A DNA stretch of 64,000 bases from Rhizobium leguminosarum (GTDB taxonomy: Bacteria; Pseudomonadota; Alphaproteobacteria; Rhizobiales; Rhizobiaceae): assembly GCF_004123835.1 (NCBI RefSeq), contig NZ_MZMU01000018.1, positions 248,001-312,000 of the forward strand, given 5' to 3'. Below the pieces are notes generated by a model that was not told where the DNA came from, did no database searches, and was given only the letters and a program-made list of their open reading frames with translations. The position numbers were made by a program, and so were the translations under genes. Numbering within the stretch: the first letter of the stretch is position 1; every line of letters begins with the position of its first letter. Of this stretch, positions 33,618 to 41,605 are shown in pieces.

Positions 33618-34862
33618 TCACTTTCGAAGAACATCCTGCCACTCTGGATGACGCTCGATCTGGGCTTTGGCAAATGGGCAAAGGGGAATGATCGCGACCC
33701 CTGCGCGCCGGGCATCCTCGACCGCTTGGCGCACAAGGCGTTCACCGACCTTCCGGCCCCGCAAAGCGGCCGGAACGTCGGTATGGTCGATAATGATCAG
33801 TTCTTTCCCAGCGCGACTGTAGGTCATCTCCGCTTCGACGCCATCGACGACGATGCGGTATCGCCCCTTCGAGGGCCCATCCTCCCGTTCAACCGTCTCG
33901 CTGGCCGCAGCCTTCTGCGGACGCTCAGCGTCCGGCAATCGAACCTTGCCGCGCTGTCCATGCGTGCACTCGAGCAGTTCGCGGTCCCACCCTCCCAGAT
34001 TGGCGGCAGCCTCGTAGGTCGAAACGAGAAAGGACATCAAGGCTACATCAGGATCAGCGGCAGATTGAACCGCATCATAGGGGAGGATGAACTCCGACAT
34101 GCCTTCATGCCAGAAAGCAGCATCGGGCTGGAGGGACGCAGCCCGAAAGCCGTTTGGTGGCGGATAGGCATAGGCATAGAATGCGGGATAATCGATGCCA
34201 CCGCCGCCGGGCCAAAAGCCCGCCGAGGAAACCTCCCGATCATAAGCTTCCTGCGTCACGCTATCCGGCAATGCCGGAATGCCGCCGGGATGGATGGGAG
34301 CGCGCCGTCCAGAAAAACGTGTGACGGCCAGATCGAAACTTCCCCAGAAAAGGTGCACGGGGCTGGATTTCCCGAGAAAGGACGTCCGAAACGCCTTCAA
34401 AACCGCGTCCACTGCTATCAACGCCTGATGAAAACGTCGAACGGCATCACGGTCATAGGGGCGGTCACGATGGTCCTCATCGAACGGAACAGGATCTGCC
34501 ACCTCATTGGGTTGGCCGTGGAAGTCCGGGGTACCGCCGAGCTTGGAGATCAGCTGAGCGAAATTGGCATGAAACTCCGCGACCGTGGATGTCCCCAGCG
34601 CAAAAGAGGCCCGGCGGCCGTCGCCGCTCGTACCCACGACCGCATGATCATGAAAGTCGAACAGGATCTCGATGCCAGGGCCATCGGGAATCGGGGACGA
34701 TATCAGGCCGGAAGGCGTCACGTAGAAGGTCGCGTTCCAGGAATGGTTGAGCCACGGCGTATGAGCCAGCCGATACTTGCCGACAACTTGCAGGTAAAGA
34801 TGCAGGGCGGAACAGGTTTCGCGCCAGCTAAGATAATCGAGGCGTGGCCATTCGTTGTTCAT
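33618..34862 (-). CDS. DUF5996-GNAT acetyltransferase fusion protein
   Basis: 414 residues. About 1-300 matches DUF5996 as I remember it (WPRLDYLSWRETCSALHL, LFWGSFDLAVTRFSGRRAP, GFWPGGGGIDYPAFYAYAYP, LPYDAVQ). After an acidic/charged linker, residues ~320-414 form a short GNAT domain of the YjdJ type (GRYRIVVDGVEAEMTYSR, DHTDVPAALRGRKVGERLV, IPLCPFAKAQIERHPEWQDV). The start ATG at 34862 has TGGAGAAAG upstream. The DUF5996 function is unknown; the GNAT part suggests acetyl transfer. It heads a probable operon with the two paralogous small genes. Confidence 0.82.
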   Translation of the reverse strand: MNNEWPRLDYLSWRETCSALHLYLQVVGKYRLAHTPWLNHSWNATFYVTPSGLISSPIPDGPGIEILFDFHDHAVVGTSGDGRRASFALGTSTVAEFHANFAQLISKLGGTPDFHGQPNEVADPVPFDEDHRDRPYDRDAVRRFHQALIAVDAVLKAFRTSFLGKSSPVHLFWGSFDLAVTRFSGRRAPIHPGGIPALPDSVTQEAYDREVSSAGFWPGGGGIDYPAFYAYAYPPPNGFRAASLQPDAAFWHEGMSEFILPYDAVQSAADPDVALMSFLVSTYEAAANLGGWDRELLECTHGQRGKVRLPDAERPQKAAASETVEREDGPSKGRYRIVVDGVEAEMTYSRAGKELIIIDHTDVPAALRGRKVGERLVRQAVEDARRAGVAIIPLCPFAKAQIERHPEWQDVLRK

Positions 34863-34955
34863 TCGCTTTCTCCATCTCGTTGAATTTAAAATGCGAGCTT
34901 GTGCTTGCCGCACTGGATCAATCAAGTTCGCTTGAGCGAATGCGGTACCGCGCTG

Positions 34956-35891
34956 TCACTCCGGAAGAGGAATGTGCTCATCCCGGTCGTTGATCGGGAG
35001 GTCAAAGCGTCCCTTGCCCCAGTTCTGCGCACGCCATTCCTCTTTGGCTTCTTCGATACGCTCCTTCGAAGAGGCTACGAAGTTCCACCAGATGTATCGT
35101 GGCCCTGCAAGCGTTGCACCGCCGAGGATCATGAGACGCGCGCCTCGGCTACCCGCTGCGACTGTGATCTTGTCGCCGGGGCGGAAAACCATCATCTGCG
35201 GTGCCTCGTAGTCCCGGCCGGCGATCGAGATCGAACCTTCGACGATGTAGATGCCTCTGTCCTCGTGATTGTCCGGCAACGGCAGGCGGCTTCCTGGTTC
35301 CAAGGTCACGTCGGCGTAAAATGTCTCGGAGAACATGGTGGCGGGCGCGATCTCGCCGTAAGCGTTTCCGAGGATAAGGCGGACAGAAGCGCCCTGGTCC
35401 TCGATGACCGGCAATACCTCTTTGCCGTGGTGCTCAAAGGTGGGATCCATGTCTTCGTGGCTTTCGGGCAGAGCGAGCCAGGTCTGGATCCCGAACAAGC
35501 TGTTGGGCCCGGTTCGGGCCGCTGCCGTCGTGCGCTCCGAATGAGAAACACCGCGCCCTGCGACCATCCAGTTCAATTCACCGGGACGGATGATCTGGTC
35601 GGCCCCGGTGCTGTCGCGGTGGTGAAAGTCACCGCGATAAAGGTAGGTGACCGTGCCGAGGCCGATATGCGGATGAGGCCGAACGTCGATGCCCTGCCCG
35701 GTCAACAGCTCGGCCGGCCCGGCTTGGTCGAAGAAGATGAACGGCCCGACCATCTGCCGCTTTGGTGCGGGCAAAGCGCGCCGAACCTCGAAACCGCCAA
35801 TGTCGCGCGACCTCGGCACTATAAGGGTTTCGATCGCGTCGATGCCGACTTCATCGGGATAACCTGGTTCAATTGCGGGGTTCCAGCTCAT
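34956..35891 (-). CDS. Pirin family protein
   Basis: 311-residue double-cupin protein. N-terminal metal-binding residues appear in VRPHPHIGLGTVTYLYRG and HSERT, plus E in the LPESHEDMDPTFEHH stretch. The C-terminal cupin contains YIVEGSISIAGRDY. Pirins are iron-binding proteins, some with quercetinase activity; the role here is unknown. AGGAGAGG precedes the ATG. The gene stands upstream of the DUF5996-GNAT gene on the same strand, 93 bases apart. Confidence 0.9.
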   Translation of the reverse strand: MSWNPAIEPGYPDEVGIDAIETLIVPRSRDIGGFEVRRALPAPKRQMVGPFIFFDQAGPAELLTGQGIDVRPHPHIGLGTVTYLYRGDFHHRDSTGADQIIRPGELNWMVAGRGVSHSERTTAAARTGPNSLFGIQTWLALPESHEDMDPTFEHHGKEVLPVIEDQGASVRLILGNAYGEIAPATMFSETFYADVTLEPGSRLPLPDNHEDRGIYIVEGSISIAGRDYEAPQMMVFRPGDKITVAAGSRGARLMILGGATLAGPRYIWWNFVASSKERIEEAKEEWRAQNWGKGRFDLPINDRDEHIPLPE

Positions 35892-36203
35892 GCGTGTTTA
35901 CCTCTCCTGTGTGCTTGAGATCCGGGACCCGCGTAGTGCGCAGGAGCCACTGCATTGTCCCGGCGGATCTCGAGCGAGACCACTAAAGGGTGGCCGCTGT
36001 CACGACTAGCTGCGCGGCGCGGTGAGCTGTGTCGCAATAAACGGAACACACCGCCGCCCAGATGCCACCGCGCGACGGCGCATCGTCCGACTAAACCTCA
36101 TTGATGGAGCTGCGGTCCGCTGACGGCCCCGACAGGCAAAGTCGGCGGCTATAATAGCTGACGCGATGCTTGGCATATAGTTGCATCAGCGGACGGTTGC
36201 TCC
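35892..36203. other. Intergenic region, nothing recognised
   Basis: Just over 300 bases between the pirin start and the end of the lipoprotein gene. It should contain the pirin promoter. No plausible gene, repeat or strong terminator was found by eye; a TATAAT-like hexamer occurs near 36150 without a convincing -35 partner. Confidence 0.35.
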
Positions 36204-36536
36204 TTATCGACGGCACTCGCGCCGATCAGGATCCCGATGGCAACGCTCCCTGCGCGCGCGATCGGCCATAATCTGAGCGTCTCTCGCAATCTCGGTCGTC
36301 AGCCGGGTCCGCTCGAGCGACTCCAGTTCCTCATTGTCTCGCCGACGCTGCTGTTCGAGCATGCAATTGGTATAGGCGGGTGAGCCATAGGGCGCCCCGA
36401 AGCTCTGGCAGGTATTTGCGTCCGCGTACCGCCGCTCTTCAGCCGACACGCATCCCGATAAAGCGATGCCAAGGAGGGCTATGGAGAAGACGGTGACCGC
36501 GGTGCGATGGTGTTCGACGGAAGGGCGTTGCAGCAT
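36204..36536 (-). CDS. Small lipoprotein
   Basis: 110 residues. The signal peptide ends in a lipobox LSGC (VFSIALLGIALSGCVSAEE), and the mature part has a conserved-looking block CQSFGAPYGSPAYTNCMLEQ followed by a long charged coiled-coil-like helix and a cysteine-containing tail RERCHRDPDRREC. AAGGAGA precedes the ATG at 36536; the longer frame to 36620 is rejected. Similar small lipoproteins are common in rhizobia (recollection); function unknown. Confidence 0.8.
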   Translation of the reverse strand: MLQRPSVEHHRTAVTVFSIALLGIALSGCVSAEERRYADANTCQSFGAPYGSPAYTNCMLEQQRRRDNEELESLERTRLTTEIARDAQIMADRARRERCHRDPDRRECRR

Positions 36537-36742
36537 TCTGTTGATCTCCTTGAGGAATGGCGTTGCCAGTTTCTTTGGCGACGCGAGCAAGGCAGAGCGG
36601 TGCTCCGCAAGCCCGCCCATTGACTTAATGATCCCGGTCGACGTGCTGCTGGAGAAACGCCCGCGGCATCGGCAACTTCGACAAAAGTCCGCAGATTTCG
36701 ATGTCCACTCGGAGTTCCCCGTTTTGCGGCACAGCTTGGGAT

Positions 36743-37780
36743 CTATGCCCGTCGTGTTGCCCTGACGATTGGCGCAACCTCCGTGCCCAGAAGTTCGATC
36801 GATGTCTTCATCGCTGCGGTGTCGAGAGAGGCCGTGCTCATTTGGAAGGTCATGCGTGAGACGCCGCCAAGTGTCTCACTGGCCTGCAACATCTTGGCTG
36901 CAACGGTCTTCGGGTCACCGATCAGGAATGCGCCCTCCGGACCTGCCATGGCTTCGAACTGCTGCCGCGTCGGCGGCGACCAGCCACGCTCACGACCTAT
37001 ATTCGTTGTCAGATGCGCCCAGCCAGGGAAGAAGGCGTCCTTCGCTGCAGTATTGGTCTCTCCGACAAAGCCCATCGCGTGAACGCCAACCTTGAGCGTC
37101 TCGGCGCTGTGTCCCGCGCGCTTGCCAGCTTCACGGTAAAGATCGACAAGTGGTCGGAAGCGCTCGAAGCTCCCGCCGATGATCGCGACCATCAATGGAA
37201 GGCCAAGCGTACCGGCGCGGGCGAAGGATTGCGGCGTGCCACCTACACCGATCCATATCGGGAGCTGTGGCTGATGCGGACGCGGAAAGACACCTTGCCC
37301 CTGAAGCGGCGGGCGAAAGCGACCTTCCCAAGTGACGTTGGTCGTCTCGCCAAGCCTGAGCAACAGGTCGAGCTTCTCCGCAAAGAGGTCGTCATAGTCC
37401 CGCGTGTCGAGGCCGAATAGCGGATAAGCCTCGACGAAAGAACCTCGCCCGACAACGACTTCGGCACGACCTTTGGAAATCAGATCGAGAGTCGCAAACT
37501 CCTGAAAAACCCGCACCGGGTCGGCGGCGCTTAGAACGGTCACCGCGCTCGTCAACCTGATCCGGCTGGTCCGAGCCGCTGCCGCCGCCAGAATAACGGT
37601 CGGCGCGGAGTCGAGGAACTCGCCGCGATGATGCTCGCCTATGCCGAAAACATCGAGCCCGACACGATCCGCGACGACGACCTCTTCGATGAGTTCAGCC
37701 ATACGCGTGGTGGCCAAAGGGAGCCTGCCTGTCGTCGGGTCCGGGAGGATGGCTGCAAAACTGTCGATGCCGATTTCCAT
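36743..37780 (-). CDS. Luciferase-like (LLM) flavin-dependent oxidoreductase
   Basis: 345 residues of the bacterial-luciferase-like family (GIGEHHRGEFLDSAPTVILAAAAARTSRIRL; VVVGRGSFVEAYPLFG; PIWIGVGGTPQSFARAG). Such proteins bind FMN or F420 and act as monooxygenases or reductases. The ATG at 37780 (MEIGIDSF) has AAGGACC upstream. A truncated, frameshifted relative lies at 47570-47795. Its neighbours suggest a detoxification-type accessory cluster, but no substrate can be inferred. Confidence 0.88.
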   Translation of the reverse strand: MEIGIDSFAAILPDPTTGRLPLATTRMAELIEEVVVADRVGLDVFGIGEHHRGEFLDSAPTVILAAAAARTSRIRLTSAVTVLSAADPVRVFQEFATLDLISKGRAEVVVGRGSFVEAYPLFGLDTRDYDDLFAEKLDLLLRLGETTNVTWEGRFRPPLQGQGVFPRPHQPQLPIWIGVGGTPQSFARAGTLGLPLMVAIIGGSFERFRPLVDLYREAGKRAGHSAETLKVGVHAMGFVGETNTAAKDAFFPGWAHLTTNIGRERGWSPPTRQQFEAMAGPEGAFLIGDPKTVAAKMLQASETLGGVSRMTFQMSTASLDTAAMKTSIELLGTEVAPIVRATRRA

Positions 37781-37953
37781 AGAAGGTCCTTGCACATTTT
37801 CGGGTCCACGTCGGCGACGCGCCTGACGTTCATCACACGCACAACTATGGCAGGCGCTTTAGATATTTCGGCTTGCCTGGAAAAGGGACGACAAAGATCG
37901 GCACACTGTCCGCATTCGCGCGACGTCGCAATCTCCGCCATCCCGCCTAGGTC

Positions 37954-38613
37954 TCAGTGACCGCTTGTCGTCTTCGGCACCGGCGTGTTGAGCAGTTGCT
38001 GTTCCCACGCATAGGCGATGCCGCTGCCGGCGGCATGATACTTGATCACGTCGTTCAGCGCGAACGCGGTCTCGGTCCGTGCCCAGTCGCGTTGCCATTC
38101 GGCCGCCAGCGCCAGCCACGTCATCATGTTCGCGCCGGCCGCGATCATGCGCTGGATGGCCACCTGATGGGCCTCGACGGAAACGGCGCCTGAAGCATCG
38201 GTGATGACCGTGACATCCCAACCTTCGCCAAGGGCCTGGATAACCGGCATCGCGACGCAGATTTCAGTCCACAGGCCAGCGATGATCAACTGCTTGCGAC
38301 CCGTCGCCTTGACGGCATCGACCACTTTCTTGTCCTCCCAGGTGTTGATGAACGTACGGTCGATCACCTCCTGGCCAGGGAAAACGTCCGTGATATGCGG
38401 AAATAGAAGACCGCCGCGCTCGGCGATCACGCTTGTCAGGATGGTGGGAACATTGAACACTTTGGCAGCCTTTGCCAGAGCCGTCGCGTTGTTGACGACC
38501 ATCTGCGGATCATGGCTGTTCACATTGGTGAGCTGGTAAGGCTGGTGGTCGATCAGGACGACGACGGAGTCTTCGGGGCGAAGGAGCGACGCAAGGCCGT
38601 TACGAAAGGTCAT
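37954..38613 (-). CDS. Isochorismatase-family hydrolase (YcaC-like)
   Basis: 219 residues of the cysteine-hydrolase fold. The catalytic aspartate is in VVVLIDHQPYQL, and the nucleophile cysteine is in LWTEICVAMPVIQA, preceded by RTFINTWEDKKV. The length and C-terminus match YcaC rather than nicotinamidase. It is divergent from the LysR gene at 38756, 142 bases apart, so it is a likely LysR target. The physiological substrate of YcaC proteins is not known. Confidence 0.88.
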   Translation of the reverse strand: MTFRNGLASLLRPEDSVVVLIDHQPYQLTNVNSHDPQMVVNNATALAKAAKVFNVPTILTSVIAERGGLLFPHITDVFPGQEVIDRTFINTWEDKKVVDAVKATGRKQLIIAGLWTEICVAMPVIQALGEGWDVTVITDASGAVSVEAHQVAIQRMIAAGANMMTWLALAAEWQRDWARTETAFALNDVIKYHAAGSGIAYAWEQQLLNTPVPKTTSGH

Positions 38614-38755
38614 GAATACATCCTATCTTTAAGTGGTGTCGCGTTTCAATTGCGAGGACACATGCGCCTGATGGGCGCCAGCTACCTGCACGACGGACCT
38701 TGTCATTCCCGTCCCCGGTGCGGTAGTGCTCAACTATGGCAAGCTGTGTCGCAGA

Positions 38756-39655
38756 ATGGGGAACGCGGAATTGGACATCGAAGATCTACGGACCTTTGTG
38801 GAAGTTGCCGATGCAGGCGGAGTGACCTCCGCGGCACTCCGCCTCGGCATTTCCAAATCGATGGTCAGCCGGCGTCTCGTCCGACTTGAAGCCGAACTGG
38901 GTGTCCAGCTTCTGGCGCGAACGACCCGCGGGGCATCTCTTACGGAAGCCGGCACGACATTCCGGGACTCTGCCGCCAGGGTCTGTGCGGAGATCGACGT
39001 GGCCAGGGAAACCATCCTGCCCGAAGGGGACCTTCGCGGCCGTCTGCGCGTTGCTGCACCGCTCTCCTTCGGCCCCACGCATTTCGCGCCGGTGCTGGCG
39101 GACATGGCGCGGCGTCACCCCCTGATTCAGATCCAGACCTGCTATACGGACCGCTTCGTCGATCTCGTCACGGAGGGATATGACTGCGCGATCCGGGTCG
39201 GCTATCTTCAGGACTCGAACCTGATCGCGAGACGCGTCGGACCGATCTACGGAAAGCTGGTCGCGAGTCGAGGCTATATCAAAGAGCATGGTTCCCCCGA
39301 GAAGCCGGAGGACATTGCCGCCCATCAGGCGCTCATGCAGGGAACGGAAGCCTGGCAATTGATGGATGGAGACGGGATCGTCACGGTTTATCCGCGAGGG
39401 CGCTTCAAGGCTGACAACGCGATAGCCCTTACCGCTGCGGCTGTCGCAGGGCTTGGCATCGCCTGGCTCCCCGACGGCATCACCGATCAGTATGTCGCTT
39501 CCGGCGCGCTGGTTCCCGTGATGCCGCGCCATCCACCTCCGCCCGCCGGCATCTATGTCATCCGTCCGCCAGGACAGCATCCTGCCCGCAAGGTCCGTGT
39601 CCTGACGGAAATGCTGATCGAGTGCTTCGAGCAAGGTCCCGTGGCAAACGGATAG
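38756..39655 (+). CDS. LysR-family transcriptional regulator
   Basis: 299 residues. HTH region IEDLRTFVEVADAGGVTSAALRLGISKSMVSRRLVRLE, then a substrate-binding domain ending PPPPAGIYVIRPPGQHPARKVRVLTEMLIE. The ATG at 38756 is my choice; an upstream GTG at 38726 and a TTG a few codons downstream are possible. Its C-terminal half is closely related to the decayed fragment at 45373-45858. Divergent from the YcaC-like gene. Confidence 0.88.
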   Translation: MGNAELDIEDLRTFVEVADAGGVTSAALRLGISKSMVSRRLVRLEAELGVQLLARTTRGASLTEAGTTFRDSAARVCAEIDVARETILPEGDLRGRLRVAAPLSFGPTHFAPVLADMARRHPLIQIQTCYTDRFVDLVTEGYDCAIRVGYLQDSNLIARRVGPIYGKLVASRGYIKEHGSPEKPEDIAAHQALMQGTEAWQLMDGDGIVTVYPRGRFKADNAIALTAAAVAGLGIAWLPDGITDQYVASGALVPVMPRHPPPPAGIYVIRPPGQHPARKVRVLTEMLIECFEQGPVANG

Positions 39656-39843
39656 CACGCACGGTAATGGCTTTGCGGGCCAGCAGTAAGTTCCGCATGC
39701 GACCCCTGCATATCGAAGGCCGCAACTTTTTGCCCGACCGTGCGGGTGCTCACGTTCTTATCGACCGATACCTCGGTCCCGGCTGCCGCGACCGGGATTG
39801 TCATAGACTGACGCTTTCATCGATTTTTTCTTGCTTACACTGC

Positions 39844-40545
39844 TCAGGTGAGCCTTGCCAGCCACTCGGCCAGCAGGCGGGTGCCGGCCTCTTCGAGCAT
39901 TTTCCCGTTAAGTTCGGTGTCGCGGCGCAGCGCCACGGGACTGATGCCCGCCGTCGCCAGCTCGCTCGCATGGCCCAAAAGCCAATGCTCGAACCGTGCG
40001 GCAAGGGCCTCGGGATGGAACTGGAGGCCAAGAATGTTCGGTCCACGGGAAAAGGCCTGGTTGCGGCAGATCGGGGTGGAGGCGATAAGCACGCATCCGT
40101 CAGGCAGATGGAACGTATCGCCATGCCAATGCAGAACCGGGACATTTTTCAGCCCGGCAAGAGGGTTGGGAGCGGCGGTCGCGGCGAGTTCGAGCGGTGA
40201 CCAGCCGATCTCCTTCGCGGACCCGGGATAGACACGAGCACCGAGGGCGGCAGCCATCACCTGCGCGCCGAGGCAGATGCCGAGCGTCGGCCGGTCGGCG
40301 GCGAGACGCGCCCGCAGCAGCTCGATCTCCTCTGTGATTACCGGATAGGCCTGATGATCGTTGACGCCGATCGGGCCGCCCAGGACCACGAGAAGATCGG
40401 CAGCCAGCGGATCGAGATTCCTCTCCTCCTGCTCCGCCACGTCCACATACTCGATCTCATAGCCAGCCTCGCGCAATGGCGCCTGGAAGCTGCCGAGGTC
40501 CTCGAAGCCTATATGGCGAATGGCCTGTACGCTGCGCTTCGTCAT
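39844..40545 (-). CDS. Class I glutamine amidotransferase
   Basis: 233-residue triad-type amidotransferase domain. The nucleophile C91 is in LGICLGAQ, and the catalytic H and E lie in LGLQFHPEAL. It resembles the free-standing GuaA-like amidotransferases. The start lies 10 bases after the stop of the homoserine-dehydrogenase-like gene, so the two form an operon. Because members of this group can act as gamma-glutamyl hydrolases or amide-transfer partners, the reaction here is open. Confidence 0.87.
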   Translation of the reverse strand: MTKRSVQAIRHIGFEDLGSFQAPLREAGYEIEYVDVAEQEERNLDPLAADLLVVLGGPIGVNDHQAYPVITEEIELLRARLAADRPTLGICLGAQVMAAALGARVYPGSAKEIGWSPLELAATAAPNPLAGLKNVPVLHWHGDTFHLPDGCVLIASTPICRNQAFSRGPNILGLQFHPEALAARFEHWLLGHASELATAGISPVALRRDTELNGKMLEEAGTRLLAEWLARLT

Positions 40546-40555
40546 GATATTGCCT

Positions 40556-41575
40556 TCAATACCGAAAGGGGTTTGCGATCCGCGCCGTCAGGATGTGTTC
40601 GAGATCCTTCAGCGCAGCGGCGGCGGTGGCAAGCGGCTCCTTGCCGGATCCGATCGCGATCGTCTCGCCCATTGCGTCGGTGACGATGCGGATCGCCTTG
40701 TCCTTTCCGCGGATGTTCGCGAACGGGTCGGCCAGCGGATATGTCCGGATGCCGACCCCGGCGCGGAACGCGCCGTTAACGCGCGTCAGGCTTCCGACAA
40801 GTTTCGGAACGAGCCCCTCGCTGCGCCATGCCTCGATACGGTCCCCGGTGATCGACTGGATGCCCTCGACGGTCAGATCGTTCATGTCCAGATCGGCACC
40901 GAGGCCGAAATTGGCGAGGATCAGCAGCTTGCAGGCGGTGTCCCAGCCTTCCGTGTCGTTGCGCGGATCGGCCTCGGCGAAACCGCCCTGTTGTGCCTCG
41001 CGCAAGGCCGTGTCGAAACCGATCCCGCGTGTCGTCATGGCGTCGAGCAGATAGTTTGTGGTGGCATTCAGAATGCCCTCGACCGAAAGCACCTCGCAAC
41101 CTTTAAGACTATGGCCGACGAGATCGATGGTCGGCAGGGCGGCCGCGGCGGCACCACTGAGTTTCAGCATCGCGCCGGAGCCCCGGGCAAGCTCGCGCAA
41201 CTGCCTTCCGCTATGGGCCAGCGCGCCTTTCGAGATGACGATCGTGTCACGCCCGGCCGACAATGCCGAACGGATATAGGCAAGCCCCGGGCCACCGGTT
41301 CGGAAATCGCTCGGCCCCGCCTCAATCAGGATATCGGCGCCGCTCGCCTCTATGAAGGCCGGGCCGGAGAAACCGTCCTCGAGCGTGAGCAGCTGTTCCT
41401 CTTCAAGACCGTCCACATCCGCAACGCCCGACCGCGATCCGCAGACCGCGACCAGCCGGACATCCGCGCCGTAAACGTCGCGATAGCGCATCCGCCGGGA
41501 CAGAAGCAGGCTTGCCGTCGCGCGTCCCACGCCCCCGAAACCTGCGATGGCGATTTTGTAGGTCTTCATCTTCAC
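40556..41575 (-). CDS. Homoserine dehydrogenase-like protein
   Basis: 339 residues. The N-terminal Rossmann motif GFGGVGRA is followed by the dehydrogenase catalytic region VEGILNATTNYLLDAM and GFAEADPRNDTEGWDTACKLLIL, which contains the catalytic lysine and acidic residues of homoserine dehydrogenase. It lacks the C-terminal ACT domain of the usual ~430-residue biosynthetic Hom, so it is probably an accessory paralogue. Encoded just upstream of the glutamine amidotransferase. The substrate could be a homoserine analogue (inference). Confidence 0.87.
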   Translation of the reverse strand: MKMKTYKIAIAGFGGVGRATASLLLSRRMRYRDVYGADVRLVAVCGSRSGVADVDGLEEEQLLTLEDGFSGPAFIEASGADILIEAGPSDFRTGGPGLAYIRSALSAGRDTIVISKGALAHSGRQLRELARGSGAMLKLSGAAAAALPTIDLVGHSLKGCEVLSVEGILNATTNYLLDAMTTRGIGFDTALREAQQGGFAEADPRNDTEGWDTACKLLILANFGLGADLDMNDLTVEGIQSITGDRIEAWRSEGLVPKLVGSLTRVNGAFRAGVGIRTYPLADPFANIRGKDKAIRIVTDAMGETIAIGSGKEPLATAAAALKDLEHILTARIANPFRY

Positions 41576-41605
41576 CTAGGCTCTTTCGCCTGCAGACGCC
41601 TCACC

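Noticed and set aside
33207..34883. 558-codon plus-strand open frame
   Set aside because: Antisense to the DUF5996-GNAT gene and its neighbour; no family pattern and poor start context.
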